This document shows positions 16,838 through 24,996 of a stretch of DNA of 64,000 nucleotides, one piece after another (the stretch's first letter is position 1; each line of letters begins with the position of its first letter). Both the position numbers and the translations under genes were made by a program. The notes beneath the pieces are model-generated. The model was not told where the DNA came from. It did no database searches and was given only the letters and a program-made list of their open reading frames with translations. Origin of the DNA: GCA-2862545 sp047609825 (GTDB lineage Bacteria; Myxococcota_A; UBA796; GCA-2862545); NCBI GenBank assembly GCA_047609825.1, contig JBLFXJ010000004.1:4035-68034 (forward strand), given 5' to 3'.

Positions 16838-17596
16838 ATGCGAAGCGTGGCAATTGCGATGGTGCCGCTGATCCTGATCGGGTGCAGCACGGCTGACAAG
16901 GGTGATTCGCTCGACACTGGGCTGACCACGGATGGCAGCGGAACCGCAAGCGGCAGCGGCACCGGCGGAACCGGTGGCACTGGCGAAGGGGGCACCGGCG
17001 GCACGGGTGGCGGCGGCACTGGCGGCGGCGGCACTGGCGGTGGCACTGGCGGCGGTGGCGGCACCGGCGGCGGCGGCACTGGCGGCGGCGGCACGGGTGG
17101 TACCGGCGGTACCGGCAGCGGCACGGGTACGGGCGGCATCGACGCCTTGGACTGCAGCGCCGACTACACGCTGAACACTCCGGCGCCTGATGAGTGCGTG
17201 ACCGATCAGGTGTTCTGCGGCGACGTGCTGTACCACACGAACGAGGGCGGCAGCGACGTATTCACCGCCGACAACCAGTTCGAGTGGTGTGCGGGGTCGG
17301 CCTTCGGCAGTGACTTCGACGGCCCGGAGCGGGTGTACGAGTTCCGGGCGCCACCCGAGGTGGTGTCGATGACCGTCACGCTCGACTCCTGCGAAGACAC
17401 CTGGGGCCTGTGGTACCAGGACTACGACAGCTGCCAGAACGAGCGCCTGCTCTCCTGCTCGAGCTTCCCCTATGGCGATCTCCGCAGCCAGTCGGCCGCT
17501 GTGCTGATCGGGGGCACACGCGTCGTGTGGGTCGTGGTCGAGGGCTACCAGAACTCCGGAGGCAACTTCCGCCTGCAAGTCGAGTGCTTCGAATGA
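16838..17596 (+). CDS. Gly-rich lipoprotein with a PPC-like C-terminal domain (paralogue 1)
   Basis: 252 residues. The lipobox is LILIGC (Cys16). A very long Gly/Thr/Ser linker (about 30-104) is built from GGTGGGG-type repeats. The C-terminal domain (about 106-252) has CAGSAFGSDFDGPERVYEF and GGNFRLQVEC, with eight or more cysteines, resembling the pre-peptidase C-terminal (PPC) or jelly-roll modules of myxobacterial secreted proteins. It is paralogous to the next gene, which overlaps it by 4 nt. It is probably an outer-membrane-anchored surface protein; ligand unknown. Confidence 0.7.
   Translation: MRSVAIAMVPLILIGCSTADKGDSLDTGLTTDGSGTASGSGTGGTGGTGEGGTGGTGGGGTGGGGTGGGTGGGGGTGGGGTGGGGTGGTGGTGSGTGTGGIDALDCSADYTLNTPAPDECVTDQVFCGDVLYHTNEGGSDVFTADNQFEWCAGSAFGSDFDGPERVYEFRAPPEVVSMTVTLDSCEDTWGLWYQDYDSCQNERLLSCSSFPYGDLRSQSAAVLIGGTRVVWVVVEGYQNSGGNFRLQVECFE
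16940..17132 (+). repeat. Low-complexity GGC/ACT repeat encoding the Gly-Thr linker
   Basis: About 190 bp of irregular GGCACTGGCGGCGGC-type units encoding a Gly/Thr/Ser spacer of a lipoprotein. The strand is strongly purine/GC skewed and the period is imperfect (mainly 9 and 12 bp). It is coding throughout with no frameshift. Confidence 0.85.
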
Positions 17597-18249
17597 GCGC
17601 GGTGGTTCGCGGACTGGTCCTGTTGAGCGCGGTGGCGCTCGTGGGCTGCGGCGGCTCGGGTAAGGGCGGCGGTGGCGACACCTCTGGGACCACCGCCGGC
17701 AGCGGCGGCGGCGGCGGCGGCGGCGCCAGCGGTGGCAGCGGTGGCAGCGGCGGCGGGACCACCGGAGAGGGGCGCCCCACGGGGCTCCAGTGCGACGATC
17801 CGTTTCCCACGCCCGATCCCGGCGGAGTGGGCGAGGGAGCGTGTGTGACGGAGGTGCTGACCTGCGGTGATGTGGTCGAGGCCACGAACACCGGCGGCAG
17901 CACGCACTACGGCACCAGCTTCGGCGAACAGTTCGAGCAGTGCTCGGGCTCTGCCTTCGGTGATGACTTCGATGGGCCCGAGCGGGTGTTCAAGGTCGAG
18001 GTCCCGGCCGGGATCATCGCGATCCGGCCCCGACTCGAGAGCTGCGAGCGCAGCTGGCTGATGTATTTCCGCGACGGTGCGGGCTGCCGAAACGACCTGA
18101 TCGACGCGTGCGGCTACGCCGTGGACGGCACCTTCTTCAACCAGTACGGAGACATCCTCCTCGGGAACGCCAGAACGGTGTGGTTGGTAGTGGAGGGAGA
18201 CAATAACGACGGCGGAAACTTCAGGCTGTCGATCGAGTGCCTCGACTGA
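17593..18249 (+). CDS. Gly-rich lipoprotein with a PPC-like C-terminal domain (paralogue 2)
   Basis: 218 residues from ATG 17593, overlapping the previous stop (ATGA). The lipobox is ALVGC (Cys19). A shorter Gly/Ser linker (about 20-58) leads to a C-terminal domain with the same landmarks as paralogue 1: CSGSAFGDDFDGPERVF, SCERSWLMYF, GNARTVWLVVEGDNNDGGNFRLSIEC. It arose by tandem duplication with divergence mostly in the linker. The kinase gene starts 25 nt downstream, so lipoproteins and kinase probably share a transcript. Confidence 0.7.
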   Translation: MSAVVRGLVLLSAVALVGCGGSGKGGGGDTSGTTAGSGGGGGGGASGGSGGSGGGTTGEGRPTGLQCDDPFPTPDPGGVGEGACVTEVLTCGDVVEATNTGGSTHYGTSFGEQFEQCSGSAFGDDFDGPERVFKVEVPAGIIAIRPRLESCERSWLMYFRDGAGCRNDLIDACGYAVDGTFFNQYGDILLGNARTVWLVVEGDNNDGGNFRLSIECLD

Positions 18250-18274
18250 CGGCTGCACCCACGGGTTCTCGACG

Positions 18275-19897
18275 TTGAATTCCCTCCAGGTTGGCGACAC
18301 CATCGACCGCTACACCGTCGAGCGCGTGCTCGGTTCGGGTGGCACGGCCATGGTGTACCTGGCGCAGCACAATGCGCTGGGACCGCGCCATGCCTTGAAG
18401 ATCCTCACGGTGAGCAGCCACTCCATCCGTGAGCGCCTGCTCCAAGAAGGGCGGGTGCAGGCGCGCCTGCGGCATCCGAACATCGTGGCGGTCACCGATG
18501 TGTTGGAGGTGGACGGTGCTCCCTGCCTGTTGCTCGAGTTCATCGAGGGTCCGTCGCTCGAGACCGTGCTCCGGGAGTATCGGTTCACCATGGGCGACGG
18601 GGAGCGGCTGTTCCAGGGCATCGTTGCGGGAGTGAACGCCGCACACGAGGCCGGGATCGCGCATCGTGACCTCAAGCCGGCCAACGTGCTCCTCGCACCG
18701 ACCGAGCAGGGCTTCGTACCCAAGGTGACGGACTTCGGACTGGCCAAGGTGCTCGATCGTCCTGACATCAACAGCGGCAACACGCGCGCCGGCGTGGCCA
18801 TGGGCACGCCGTCCTACATGGCGCCCGAGCAGATCCGCGATGCCGGCAAGGTGGACGCCCGCGCCGATCTGTTCAGCCTCGGCTGCATCCTGTACGAGCT
18901 TGTCACTCGGCGGCGGGCATTCCCGGGCGACGAGACGCTGCAGATCTACAACGCCGTCACCCGAGGGGAGTTCATCCCGGCACGGCACTTCATGCCCGAC
19001 CTTCCGCCGCGAATCCACGAGGCGATCAAAGGCTGTCTCCAGGTCGATGCGTCCAGGCGCATCCCGGACTGCGAGACCCTCCTCGCCGTGTTGGCGGGCG
19101 AGCGCTCGTTCCGCACGGGCGTCACCTTGTCGGCGGATGACGAGACCGAGGAGATCATCATCCCCGACGCGCCGGTGCTCGCGTCCAATGCGCCCGCGTT
19201 GACCCTCGCGCCGACCGACCTCACAGCACTCCTCGACGATCTGCCGCCGCCGATGCCCCTGACGCCAGCGCCGGCTCCGATGGCGCCGGCCCGCGCCGCC
19301 GAGCGCTCGTTGTGGCAGCTCGGAGTCACCGCGCTGGTGGTGTTCCTCCTGTTCAGCGTGCTGGGCGTCGGCGCGGTGTTCGCCATCGGCAGCGTGGTCC
19401 TCGCCGACCGCAGTCCCGTTCCAGAACCCACGGCCGTCCTGCCGGTGCCCACGCCGCCGCCGCCAGCGGTTGTGGCGCCTCGTCCGGCGCCTGCGGCCGC
19501 TCCACCGGTCGAGCCCGCCCCTGCAGCCGCACCCCCTCCCCGTGCAGCGCCGTCCCCCGTGCCGACCGCCCGACCGGTGCCTCCGAGGCCGAGGCGGACG
19601 CCCGCACCTGCGCCCGCGCCCGCGGTCGCGCCCGCTCCACCCGCCGTGCCCGCGGCGCCAGCGCAGGTCACGGTGAAGCTCCTCTCGGTGCCGCGCACCG
19701 CCTCCCTGGTGATCGATGGACGGTCCGTCGGTCGCACGCCAGCAAAGCTGGACCTTGCGCCGGGAGCGCACGCGGTGCGCATCACCAGCGGTGATGATGA
19801 GCACGCCTTCGCCATCGAGGTACTCCCGGCTCCGGCGGAGCAGCGGTGGTGCTACCAGTTCGCTGAAGCGGCCGTCCTCCCCGGGTCCTGCGACTGA
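18275..19897 (+). CDS. Membrane Ser/Thr protein kinase with a C-terminal PEGA domain
   Basis: 540 residues from a TTG start. The Hanks-type kinase domain occupies about 8-275: P-loop LGSGGTAMVYL, catalytic HRDLKPANVLL, activation segment DFGLAKV through GTPSYMAPEQ. A membrane helix lies at about 345-372. Outside the membrane there is a Pro/Ala-rich linker (about 385-460) and a PEGA domain (465-530, SVPRTASLVIDGRSVGRTPAKLDLAPGAH). The layout implies an external sensor controlling a cytoplasmic kinase. The two upstream Gly-rich lipoproteins are candidate ligands or partners; this is inference from operon context. Confidence 0.92.
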   Translation: MNSLQVGDTIDRYTVERVLGSGGTAMVYLAQHNALGPRHALKILTVSSHSIRERLLQEGRVQARLRHPNIVAVTDVLEVDGAPCLLLEFIEGPSLETVLREYRFTMGDGERLFQGIVAGVNAAHEAGIAHRDLKPANVLLAPTEQGFVPKVTDFGLAKVLDRPDINSGNTRAGVAMGTPSYMAPEQIRDAGKVDARADLFSLGCILYELVTRRRAFPGDETLQIYNAVTRGEFIPARHFMPDLPPRIHEAIKGCLQVDASRRIPDCETLLAVLAGERSFRTGVTLSADDETEEIIIPDAPVLASNAPALTLAPTDLTALLDDLPPPMPLTPAPAPMAPARAAERSLWQLGVTALVVFLLFSVLGVGAVFAIGSVVLADRSPVPEPTAVLPVPTPPPPAVVAPRPAPAAAPPVEPAPAAAPPPRAAPSPVPTARPVPPRPRRTPAPAPAPAVAPAPPAVPAAPAQVTVKLLSVPRTASLVIDGRSVGRTPAKLDLAPGAHAVRITSGDDEHAFAIEVLPAPAEQRWCYQFAEAAVLPGSCD

Positions 19898-19945
19898 ACT
19901 GCGCATTCGTACGTCGGGGCCGTTAAGGCGTCCGGCGGAGGTCGG

Positions 19946-20908
19946 ATGTTCGCAGCTTGGCTCCTGCTGTCCGGGGCAGCGCACTCGGCCGAGTGCCCAG
20001 ATGTCCGGGAGAAGATCTCCAAGGCCTGGGCCCTGTTCGACGACGCAGAGGTCGCTGTCGCGAAGCGCCTTCTGGCTGAGGCGAACTCAGAGCTCGCGTG
20101 TCAGACGCGGCTGGTGCCCGCAGATGACCTGCTGGAGCTCTACCGGCTCGACGGGCTCGTCTCCCTAGCGTTGGATGACCGGAAAGGTGCTGTTTACGCA
20201 ACGATTCGCGCTGTTGCGGCAAACCATGACGGCGCCGCTCCCCCGTCAGAGTATGGGCCGGATCTCGCCGAGCTGTACGACACGTGGTCTTCCCGCCTCT
20301 CGGAGAGCACCATCCGGCTCACGATCGAGGGCGGCGGGGTCGTCTACGTGGATGGCCGGCGCGCGGATGCCGGCTCTCCGCTCGATGTGGTGCAGGGCGA
20401 GCACGTCCTGCAGTTCGAGGACGACATGGGCACGGTGCGGTCCATGGTGGCCGAGCTCGAAGCCGACCAGGTCATCCGCACCGGGTCCGCCAGGGAGGGG
20501 GGCGGCATCACGATGCAGCCCGTCGAGCCCGTCGAGCCCGTCGAGCCCGTCGAGCCCGTGGAGTCGGTGGCCGAGGTCGACCGCTCTCGGAAGCGGCCCG
20601 CGGCGCTGGCTACGGTCGGTGGAGTCGCCTTGGCCGCCGGCGGTGCGGGAGTGCTGCTCGGAGTGTTGGGAGAGCGTAGCTTCGAGGCGGATCCCTACAC
20701 CGATCCCTACCTGGATTGCGAGCCGAAGATGCCGTGCTTTGCGCAGGCAAGGGCCAATGCGATCCGGGGCGATGCCACCCGGGTGCGCGCGTTCTACGGG
20801 TCTGGCTACGGGCTGTCCGCGCTGGGAGTTGGCCTGCTGTCGGCATGGGCCATCGGCCTGCCTGTGCACACCGACGGCCGAACGCTCGGATTCCGCGGCC
20901 GATTCTGA
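19946..20908 (+). CDS. Exported membrane protein with a PEGA-like region and VEP repeat
   Basis: 320 residues with a GGAGGT ribosome-binding site. A signal peptide (MFAAWLLLSGAAHSAE) is followed by a helical TPR-like region (about 20-110). A small beta-rich segment resembling PEGA (about 115-180; VVYVDGRRADAGSPLDVVQGEH) and a Val-Glu-Pro repeat (193-205) follow. A membrane helix near 218-240 and a second near 290-305 close the protein. Domain order (helical repeats, PEGA, membrane) is common in myxobacterial envelope proteins of unknown role. It follows the PEGA kinase by 48 nt and may belong with it. Confidence 0.55.
   Translation: MFAAWLLLSGAAHSAECPDVREKISKAWALFDDAEVAVAKRLLAEANSELACQTRLVPADDLLELYRLDGLVSLALDDRKGAVYATIRAVAANHDGAAPPSEYGPDLAELYDTWSSRLSESTIRLTIEGGGVVYVDGRRADAGSPLDVVQGEHVLQFEDDMGTVRSMVAELEADQVIRTGSAREGGGITMQPVEPVEPVEPVEPVESVAEVDRSRKRPAALATVGGVALAAGGAGVLLGVLGERSFEADPYTDPYLDCEPKMPCFAQARANAIRGDATRVRAFYGSGYGLSALGVGLLSAWAIGLPVHTDGRTLGFRGRF
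20522..20557 (+). repeat. 9-bp tandem repeat (4 identical copies) encoding VEP
   Basis: GTCGAGCCC repeated four times in frame at 20522, 20531, 20540 and 20549, encoding Val-Glu-Pro. The identical copies point to slippage-driven expansion of a periplasmic spacer. Confidence 0.92.
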
Positions 20909-20933
20909 ACTCTCTCAGGGCCCGAGCGGCGCG

Positions 20934-20951
20934 GACGGCCGGGAGGCCGTC
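20934..20951 (+). terminator. Perfect 7-bp hairpin between two genes, no U-tract
   Basis: GACGGCC-GGGA-GGCCGTC forms a perfect stem with a purine tetraloop 25 nt after the stop at 20908. No T-run follows, so it is not a classical intrinsic terminator. It may stabilise the 3' end of the upstream mRNA or attenuate read-through into the transporter operon. Confidence 0.35.
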
Positions 20952-20969
20952 GCCGCCGGTCTGCTCTGC

Positions 20970-20975
20970 TAAGGT
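20970..20975 (+). promoter_or_regulatory. Candidate -10 element just upstream of the ABC transporter operon
   Basis: TAAGGT followed by GCGC, ending only 8 nt before the ATG at 20984. If used, the transcript would start at or within a few nt of the start codon, giving a nearly leaderless mRNA; indeed no SD is visible before this ATG. Confidence 0.35.
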
Positions 20976-20983
20976 GCGCACCC

Positions 20984-22024
20984 ATGGCCAGCCTCACGTT
21001 TCGTTCGCTGAACAAGAGCTACGGGTCCACCCGCGTGCTCAAGGGCGTCAACGCCACGGTCGCGGACGGCGAGTACCTGGTCCTCGTCGGGCCGTCTGGG
21101 TGCGGAAAATCCACCCTGTTGCGCTGCATCGCGGGCCTCGAGGAGATCACCGAGGGTGAGCTCCGCATCGGCGACCGCTTGGTGAACGACCTTGCGCCCC
21201 GTGAGCGGGACGTGGCCATGGTGTTCCAGAGCTACGCTCTGTACCCCCACATGACGGTGCGGGAGAACATGGCGTTCGCCCTGCGGGTGGCGCGACGCCC
21301 ACGAACGGAGATCGATGCCGCGGTCGGGAAGGCAGCGGAGATGCTCGATCTCGAGCCCCTGTTGGACCGCCTGCCGGCGCAGCTCTCCGGCGGGCAGCGA
21401 CAGCGGGTGGCCATGGGCCGCGCCATCGTGCGTCGCCCCTCGGTGTTCCTGTTCGACGAGCCCTTGTCGAACCTCGATGCTTCGCTGCGACACCACATGC
21501 GGGTCGAGCTGAAGCGGCTCCACAAGCGGCTCGACGCCACGATCGTGCACGTCACCCACGACCAGGTCGAGGCGCTCACCCTGGCCGATCGCATCCTCGT
21601 ACTGAATGAGGGGGTGGTGCAACAGGTCGGCACGCCCCGTGAGCTGTTCGACCGGCCAGCCAACACGTTCGTAGCCACGTTCATCGGCTCACCGTCGATG
21701 GCGCTGCTTCCGGCCGTGGGCGATGGCCACTCCGCGGCGGTAGACGGCGTGGACGGGCGGTTCGAGGTCGAGGCGGACGGACCGTTCACCTTCGGGGTGC
21801 GCCCCACCGACCTGAGGGTCACCGAGCCAGGCGCTGGGTTGGTCGCGACCATCGACGTGGTCGAGTCGCTCGGAGCCGAGGCGCTCCTGCATGCTGAGCT
21901 GGGCGCGCACCGGCTGATCGCGCAGGTTCGGGAGCCCACCCCGTGGGGGCCTGGCGACCGGATCGGCCTTGTGCCGGAGGTGAGCCACCGGTTCCACCGT
22001 GAGACCGGCGAGCGCCTCGTATGA
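20984..22024 (+). CDS. ABC transporter ATP-binding protein (MalK/UgpC type)
   Basis: 346 residues. Walker A GPSGCGKST, Q-loop FQSYALYPHMTV, signature LSGGQRQRVAMGRAI, Walker B VFLFDEPLSNLDA and H-loop HVTHDQVEAL are all intact. The C-terminal TOBE/regulatory region (about 240-346, including FTFGVRPTDLRV) is the one found in carbohydrate importers of the MalK/UgpC group. It powers the adjacent fused binding-protein/permease and the second permease; its stop overlaps the next start in ATGA. Substrate is unresolved (maltose, trehalose or another oligosaccharide, or glycerol-phosphate). Confidence 0.93.
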   Translation: MASLTFRSLNKSYGSTRVLKGVNATVADGEYLVLVGPSGCGKSTLLRCIAGLEEITEGELRIGDRLVNDLAPRERDVAMVFQSYALYPHMTVRENMAFALRVARRPRTEIDAAVGKAAEMLDLEPLLDRLPAQLSGGQRQRVAMGRAIVRRPSVFLFDEPLSNLDASLRHHMRVELKRLHKRLDATIVHVTHDQVEALTLADRILVLNEGVVQQVGTPRELFDRPANTFVATFIGSPSMALLPAVGDGHSAAVDGVDGRFEVEADGPFTFGVRPTDLRVTEPGAGLVATIDVVESLGAEALLHAELGAHRLIAQVREPTPWGPGDRIGLVPEVSHRFHRETGERLV

Positions 22025-24150
22025 TCTGGTTGCTCGGAGCACTGGCCGGGAGCGCAGACGCGCGGGAGCTGGAGGTCTGGCACGCCTACCGGGGGGCCGA
22101 GCGCGACGCCGTGGAGGCGGTGGCGGCGAGCTGGGGCCAGGCCAACGACGTGACCGTGAACTGCGTGGCCTTGCCGTTCGGCGCCTTCGACAGCAAGCTC
22201 GAGACGGCCGTGCCACGCGGCAACGGCCCCGACCTGTTCATCGCCGCACATGGGGGCTTGGGCAAGTGGGTGGCCATGGACGTGGTGGCCCCGCTCGACT
22301 CCGCCGATCTGGAGCCGTACCGCCCGGTCACGCGCGACGCGATGCAATGGAAGGGCCTCACCTACGGACTGCCGCTCGCGTTCAAGTCCATCCTGCTGCT
22401 GTACGATCCCGAGCGGGTCACGACGGTGCCTCGCACCACCGACGAGCTCATCGCCGCCGCGCGGAAGCTGACGGGTGACGGGGGGTATGGGCTCGCCTAT
22501 CAGGCCTCTGAGCCCTACTTCCACGGTGCATTCATGCACGCCTTCGGGGCGTGGTCCATCGACCCCGAGGGGGAGGTGCACCTCGACACCGAGGCGCATG
22601 CCGCGGCCTACGCGTTCACCCGCCGGCTGTCGATCGACGAGGGCATCGCACCCACTCAGCCCACCGGCGAGCTGATGGGTCGGCTGTATCGCGAGGGCAA
22701 GGCCGCGTTCGTGATCAGCGGACCGTGGTTCATCGCTGACATGGACAAGCCCGTCGCAGCGGCCATCCTGCCCGTGGTGTCGGAGACCGGAGAGCCGGCC
22801 CGCCCGTATCTGACCGTGGATGGCGTGTTCCTCGCTGCGCAGGCGAGCAACCCCCGAGACGCATCGCTGTTCGCCGAGCACCTCGCCGGCCGCGCCGGGG
22901 CTGAGCTGAGGCAGGAGGTGGGACGGCAGGCCGTTGCCCACGCTGGCGTGACCAGTGACGATCCACTCCTCGCCACCTTGGCCGAGCAGGCCGCCCACGC
23001 GGTTCCGTTGCCCGCCACGCCGGACATCGCCAGCGTGTTTGAGGCGCAGGCCCGCTCGCTGCGAGCGGTCTCGCGCGGGGCGACCACACCCGAGGCCGCT
23101 GCCGATGCGGCGCAGACCTACTACAACATCCTCTCCCGGCCGCCGCCTCCTGCGGTATCGCCCTGGCCCTACATCGCGCTCGTGGCGTCGGTGTTCCTGG
23201 CGGTCATCGGTTGGCTCGCGTGGCCGCTGACCGATCCCCTGGAACGACGGCGGATCTGGCGACATCGATGGGACTACACCTGGGTGCTGCCGGCCGGCGT
23301 CGCGATGTCCGCGCTGGTGATCGTGCCGTTCCTCACCGGCGCCAGCGTGGCGTTCTTCGCCCACCACCAGGGGGAGTGGACCTTCGTCGGGCTGACCAAC
23401 TTCGCCGACATCCTGCTGTCGCGAGACTGGCCGCTCACCTCATCGCTGTCGTTCTGGTACACGCTCGTGGTCACGGTGGTGTGGACGATCACCAACCTGA
23501 TCCTGCATGTGGGACTGGGGGTGGCGCTGGCGCTGGTGCTACGCGAGCCGTGGATCCGCCTGCGTACGGTGTGGCGGGCGTTGTTGATCATCCCGTGGGC
23601 GGTGCCCAACTACATCACGGCGCTGATCTGGAAGGGCATGTTCCATGCGCAGTATGGTGCTGTGAACGCGCTGTTGGGCATTGTGACCTTGAGCGATGGC
23701 CCCATCGAGCTGGACTGGTTCGGGTCGTTCGCGACGGCGTTCTGCGCGAACCTCGCCACGAACACCTGGCTCGGATTCCCGTTCATGATGGTGGTGACCC
23801 TGGGTGCGCTGCAGTCCATCCCCCGCGAGCTGGAGGAGGCCGCCGAGGTGGACGGCGCCGGGTGGGCGTTCAGGTTCCGCCACGTAGTGTGGCCGCTGCT
23901 GCAGCCCGCGCTGCTTCCGGCGGTGATCCTGGGGTCCGTGTGGACATTCAACATGTTCAACGTGATCTACTTGGTGAGCGCGGGTGAGCCGAACAGCAGC
24001 ACCGAGATTCTGATCAGCGAGGCCTACCGCTGGGCATTCTCACGCGGCAACCGGTATGGGTATGCGTCCGCGTATGCCGTGCTGATCTTCGGCGTACTTC
24101 TGCTGTATTCACAGGGTGCGAACCGCATCGTCGGCCGGAAGGTGCTGTAG
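22021..24150 (+). CDS. Fused solute-binding protein / MalF-type permease
   Basis: 709 residues. Residues 1-15 form a signal or first helix. Residues 16-375 are a complete MalE-like binding domain: LEVWHAYRGAERDAVEA, then GPDLFIAAH, YGLPLAFKSILLLYD and GKAAFVISGPWF. A Pro-rich linker (374-382) joins to a permease with a helix at 383-403 and six or so more. The EAA cytoplasmic loop is intact at about 605-630 (ELEEAAEVDGAGWAF). In most operons these are separate genes. There is no lipobox; the binding domain is tethered through the permease itself, so each transporter carries its own binding protein. Confidence 0.9.
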   Translation: MIWLLGALAGSADARELEVWHAYRGAERDAVEAVAASWGQANDVTVNCVALPFGAFDSKLETAVPRGNGPDLFIAAHGGLGKWVAMDVVAPLDSADLEPYRPVTRDAMQWKGLTYGLPLAFKSILLLYDPERVTTVPRTTDELIAAARKLTGDGGYGLAYQASEPYFHGAFMHAFGAWSIDPEGEVHLDTEAHAAAYAFTRRLSIDEGIAPTQPTGELMGRLYREGKAAFVISGPWFIADMDKPVAAAILPVVSETGEPARPYLTVDGVFLAAQASNPRDASLFAEHLAGRAGAELRQEVGRQAVAHAGVTSDDPLLATLAEQAAHAVPLPATPDIASVFEAQARSLRAVSRGATTPEAAADAAQTYYNILSRPPPPAVSPWPYIALVASVFLAVIGWLAWPLTDPLERRRIWRHRWDYTWVLPAGVAMSALVIVPFLTGASVAFFAHHQGEWTFVGLTNFADILLSRDWPLTSSLSFWYTLVVTVVWTITNLILHVGLGVALALVLREPWIRLRTVWRALLIIPWAVPNYITALIWKGMFHAQYGAVNALLGIVTLSDGPIELDWFGSFATAFCANLATNTWLGFPFMMVVTLGALQSIPRELEEAAEVDGAGWAFRFRHVVWPLLQPALLPAVILGSVWTFNMFNVIYLVSAGEPNSSTEILISEAYRWAFSRGNRYGYASAYAVLIFGVLLLYSQGANRIVGRKVL

Positions 24151-24996
24151 ATGCGACGACCATCCACCCTCCAGCTCATGCTGGTCCACGCAGCGCTGCT
24201 CGTGTTCACCCTGGCCACGCTCTACCCGGTGCTCTGGGTGGTGAAGATGGCGCTCACGCCGAGCCAGGCGTTCTCCATGGGCGCATCCCCCATCCCTACC
24301 GAGGTCACGCTGCAGAACTTCGCCGACGTGATCGGCACGTCGGACGCGAAAGGGTGGCTGTTCGGACGTCAGCTGCTGAACTCGGTGGTGATCAGCTTCG
24401 CGACCGCCGGGGTCGGCCTGGTGTTGTCCACCACTGCGGCCTATGCCCTGTCCCGCTGGGGTTTTCCGGGTCGCGAGCGCGGGATGAACGCGTTCTTGGT
24501 CACGCAGATGTTCCCCGGCGTAGTGATGGCGATCCCGTTGTACATCCTGTTGGATCTGTTCGGTCTGCTCGACTCGATGACCGGGCTCGTGCTGGTGTAC
24601 GCCACCACCTCAGTGCCGTTCAGTGTGTGGACCCTGAAGGGCTACTTCGACACCATCCCCATCGAGCTGGAAGAGGCGGCGCTGCTCGACGGTGCCTCGC
24701 GCTGGATGACGTTCACGCACATCATCCTGCCACTCGCTCGGCCCGCGCTGGCCGTCACCGGGCTGTTCTCGTTCATGACCGCGTGGAACGAGTTCATCCT
24801 CGCCGCCACCTTCATGGGCGACCCCCGCTCATTCACGTTGCCGGTCGTGCTCCAGCGCTACGTGTCTGACTACGGCACCGAGTGGGGGCACTTCGCCGCC
24901 GGCGCTATCCTGGTGAGTCTGCCCGTGATGGGGCTCTTCTTTGCCTTGCAGCGTCACTTCGTCGAGGGCCTCACCGCCGGGGGGGTGAAGGGATGA
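24151..24996 (+). CDS. MalG-type ABC transporter permease
   Basis: 281 residues with six membrane helices. The EAA loop is intact (ELEEAALLDGASRWMTF), followed by ILPLARPALAVTG and the C-terminal VEGLTAGGVKG, which matches the typical end of MalG-type permeases. It starts immediately after the fused gene stop, and its own stop overlaps the start of the nuclease-like lipoprotein (ATGA at 24993). It pairs with the permease half of the fusion to form the channel. Confidence 0.93.
   Translation: MRRPSTLQLMLVHAALLVFTLATLYPVLWVVKMALTPSQAFSMGASPIPTEVTLQNFADVIGTSDAKGWLFGRQLLNSVVISFATAGVGLVLSTTAAYALSRWGFPGRERGMNAFLVTQMFPGVVMAIPLYILLDLFGLLDSMTGLVLVYATTSVPFSVWTLKGYFDTIPIELEEAALLDGASRWMTFTHIILPLARPALAVTGLFSFMTAWNEFILAATFMGDPRSFTLPVVLQRYVSDYGTEWGHFAAGAILVSLPVMGLFFALQRHFVEGLTAGGVKG

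Noticed and set aside
16940..17132. Gly-rich repeat considered as a recombination hot spot or mobile element end
   Set aside because: It is irregular coding low complexity encoding a linker, with no terminal inverted repeats or target duplication.
21232..23367. 711-codon open frame on the minus strand opposite the ABC transporter
   Set aside because: Composition (Arg/His/Gly-rich) and lack of any domain mark it as an antisense shadow of the ATPase and fused binding protein.
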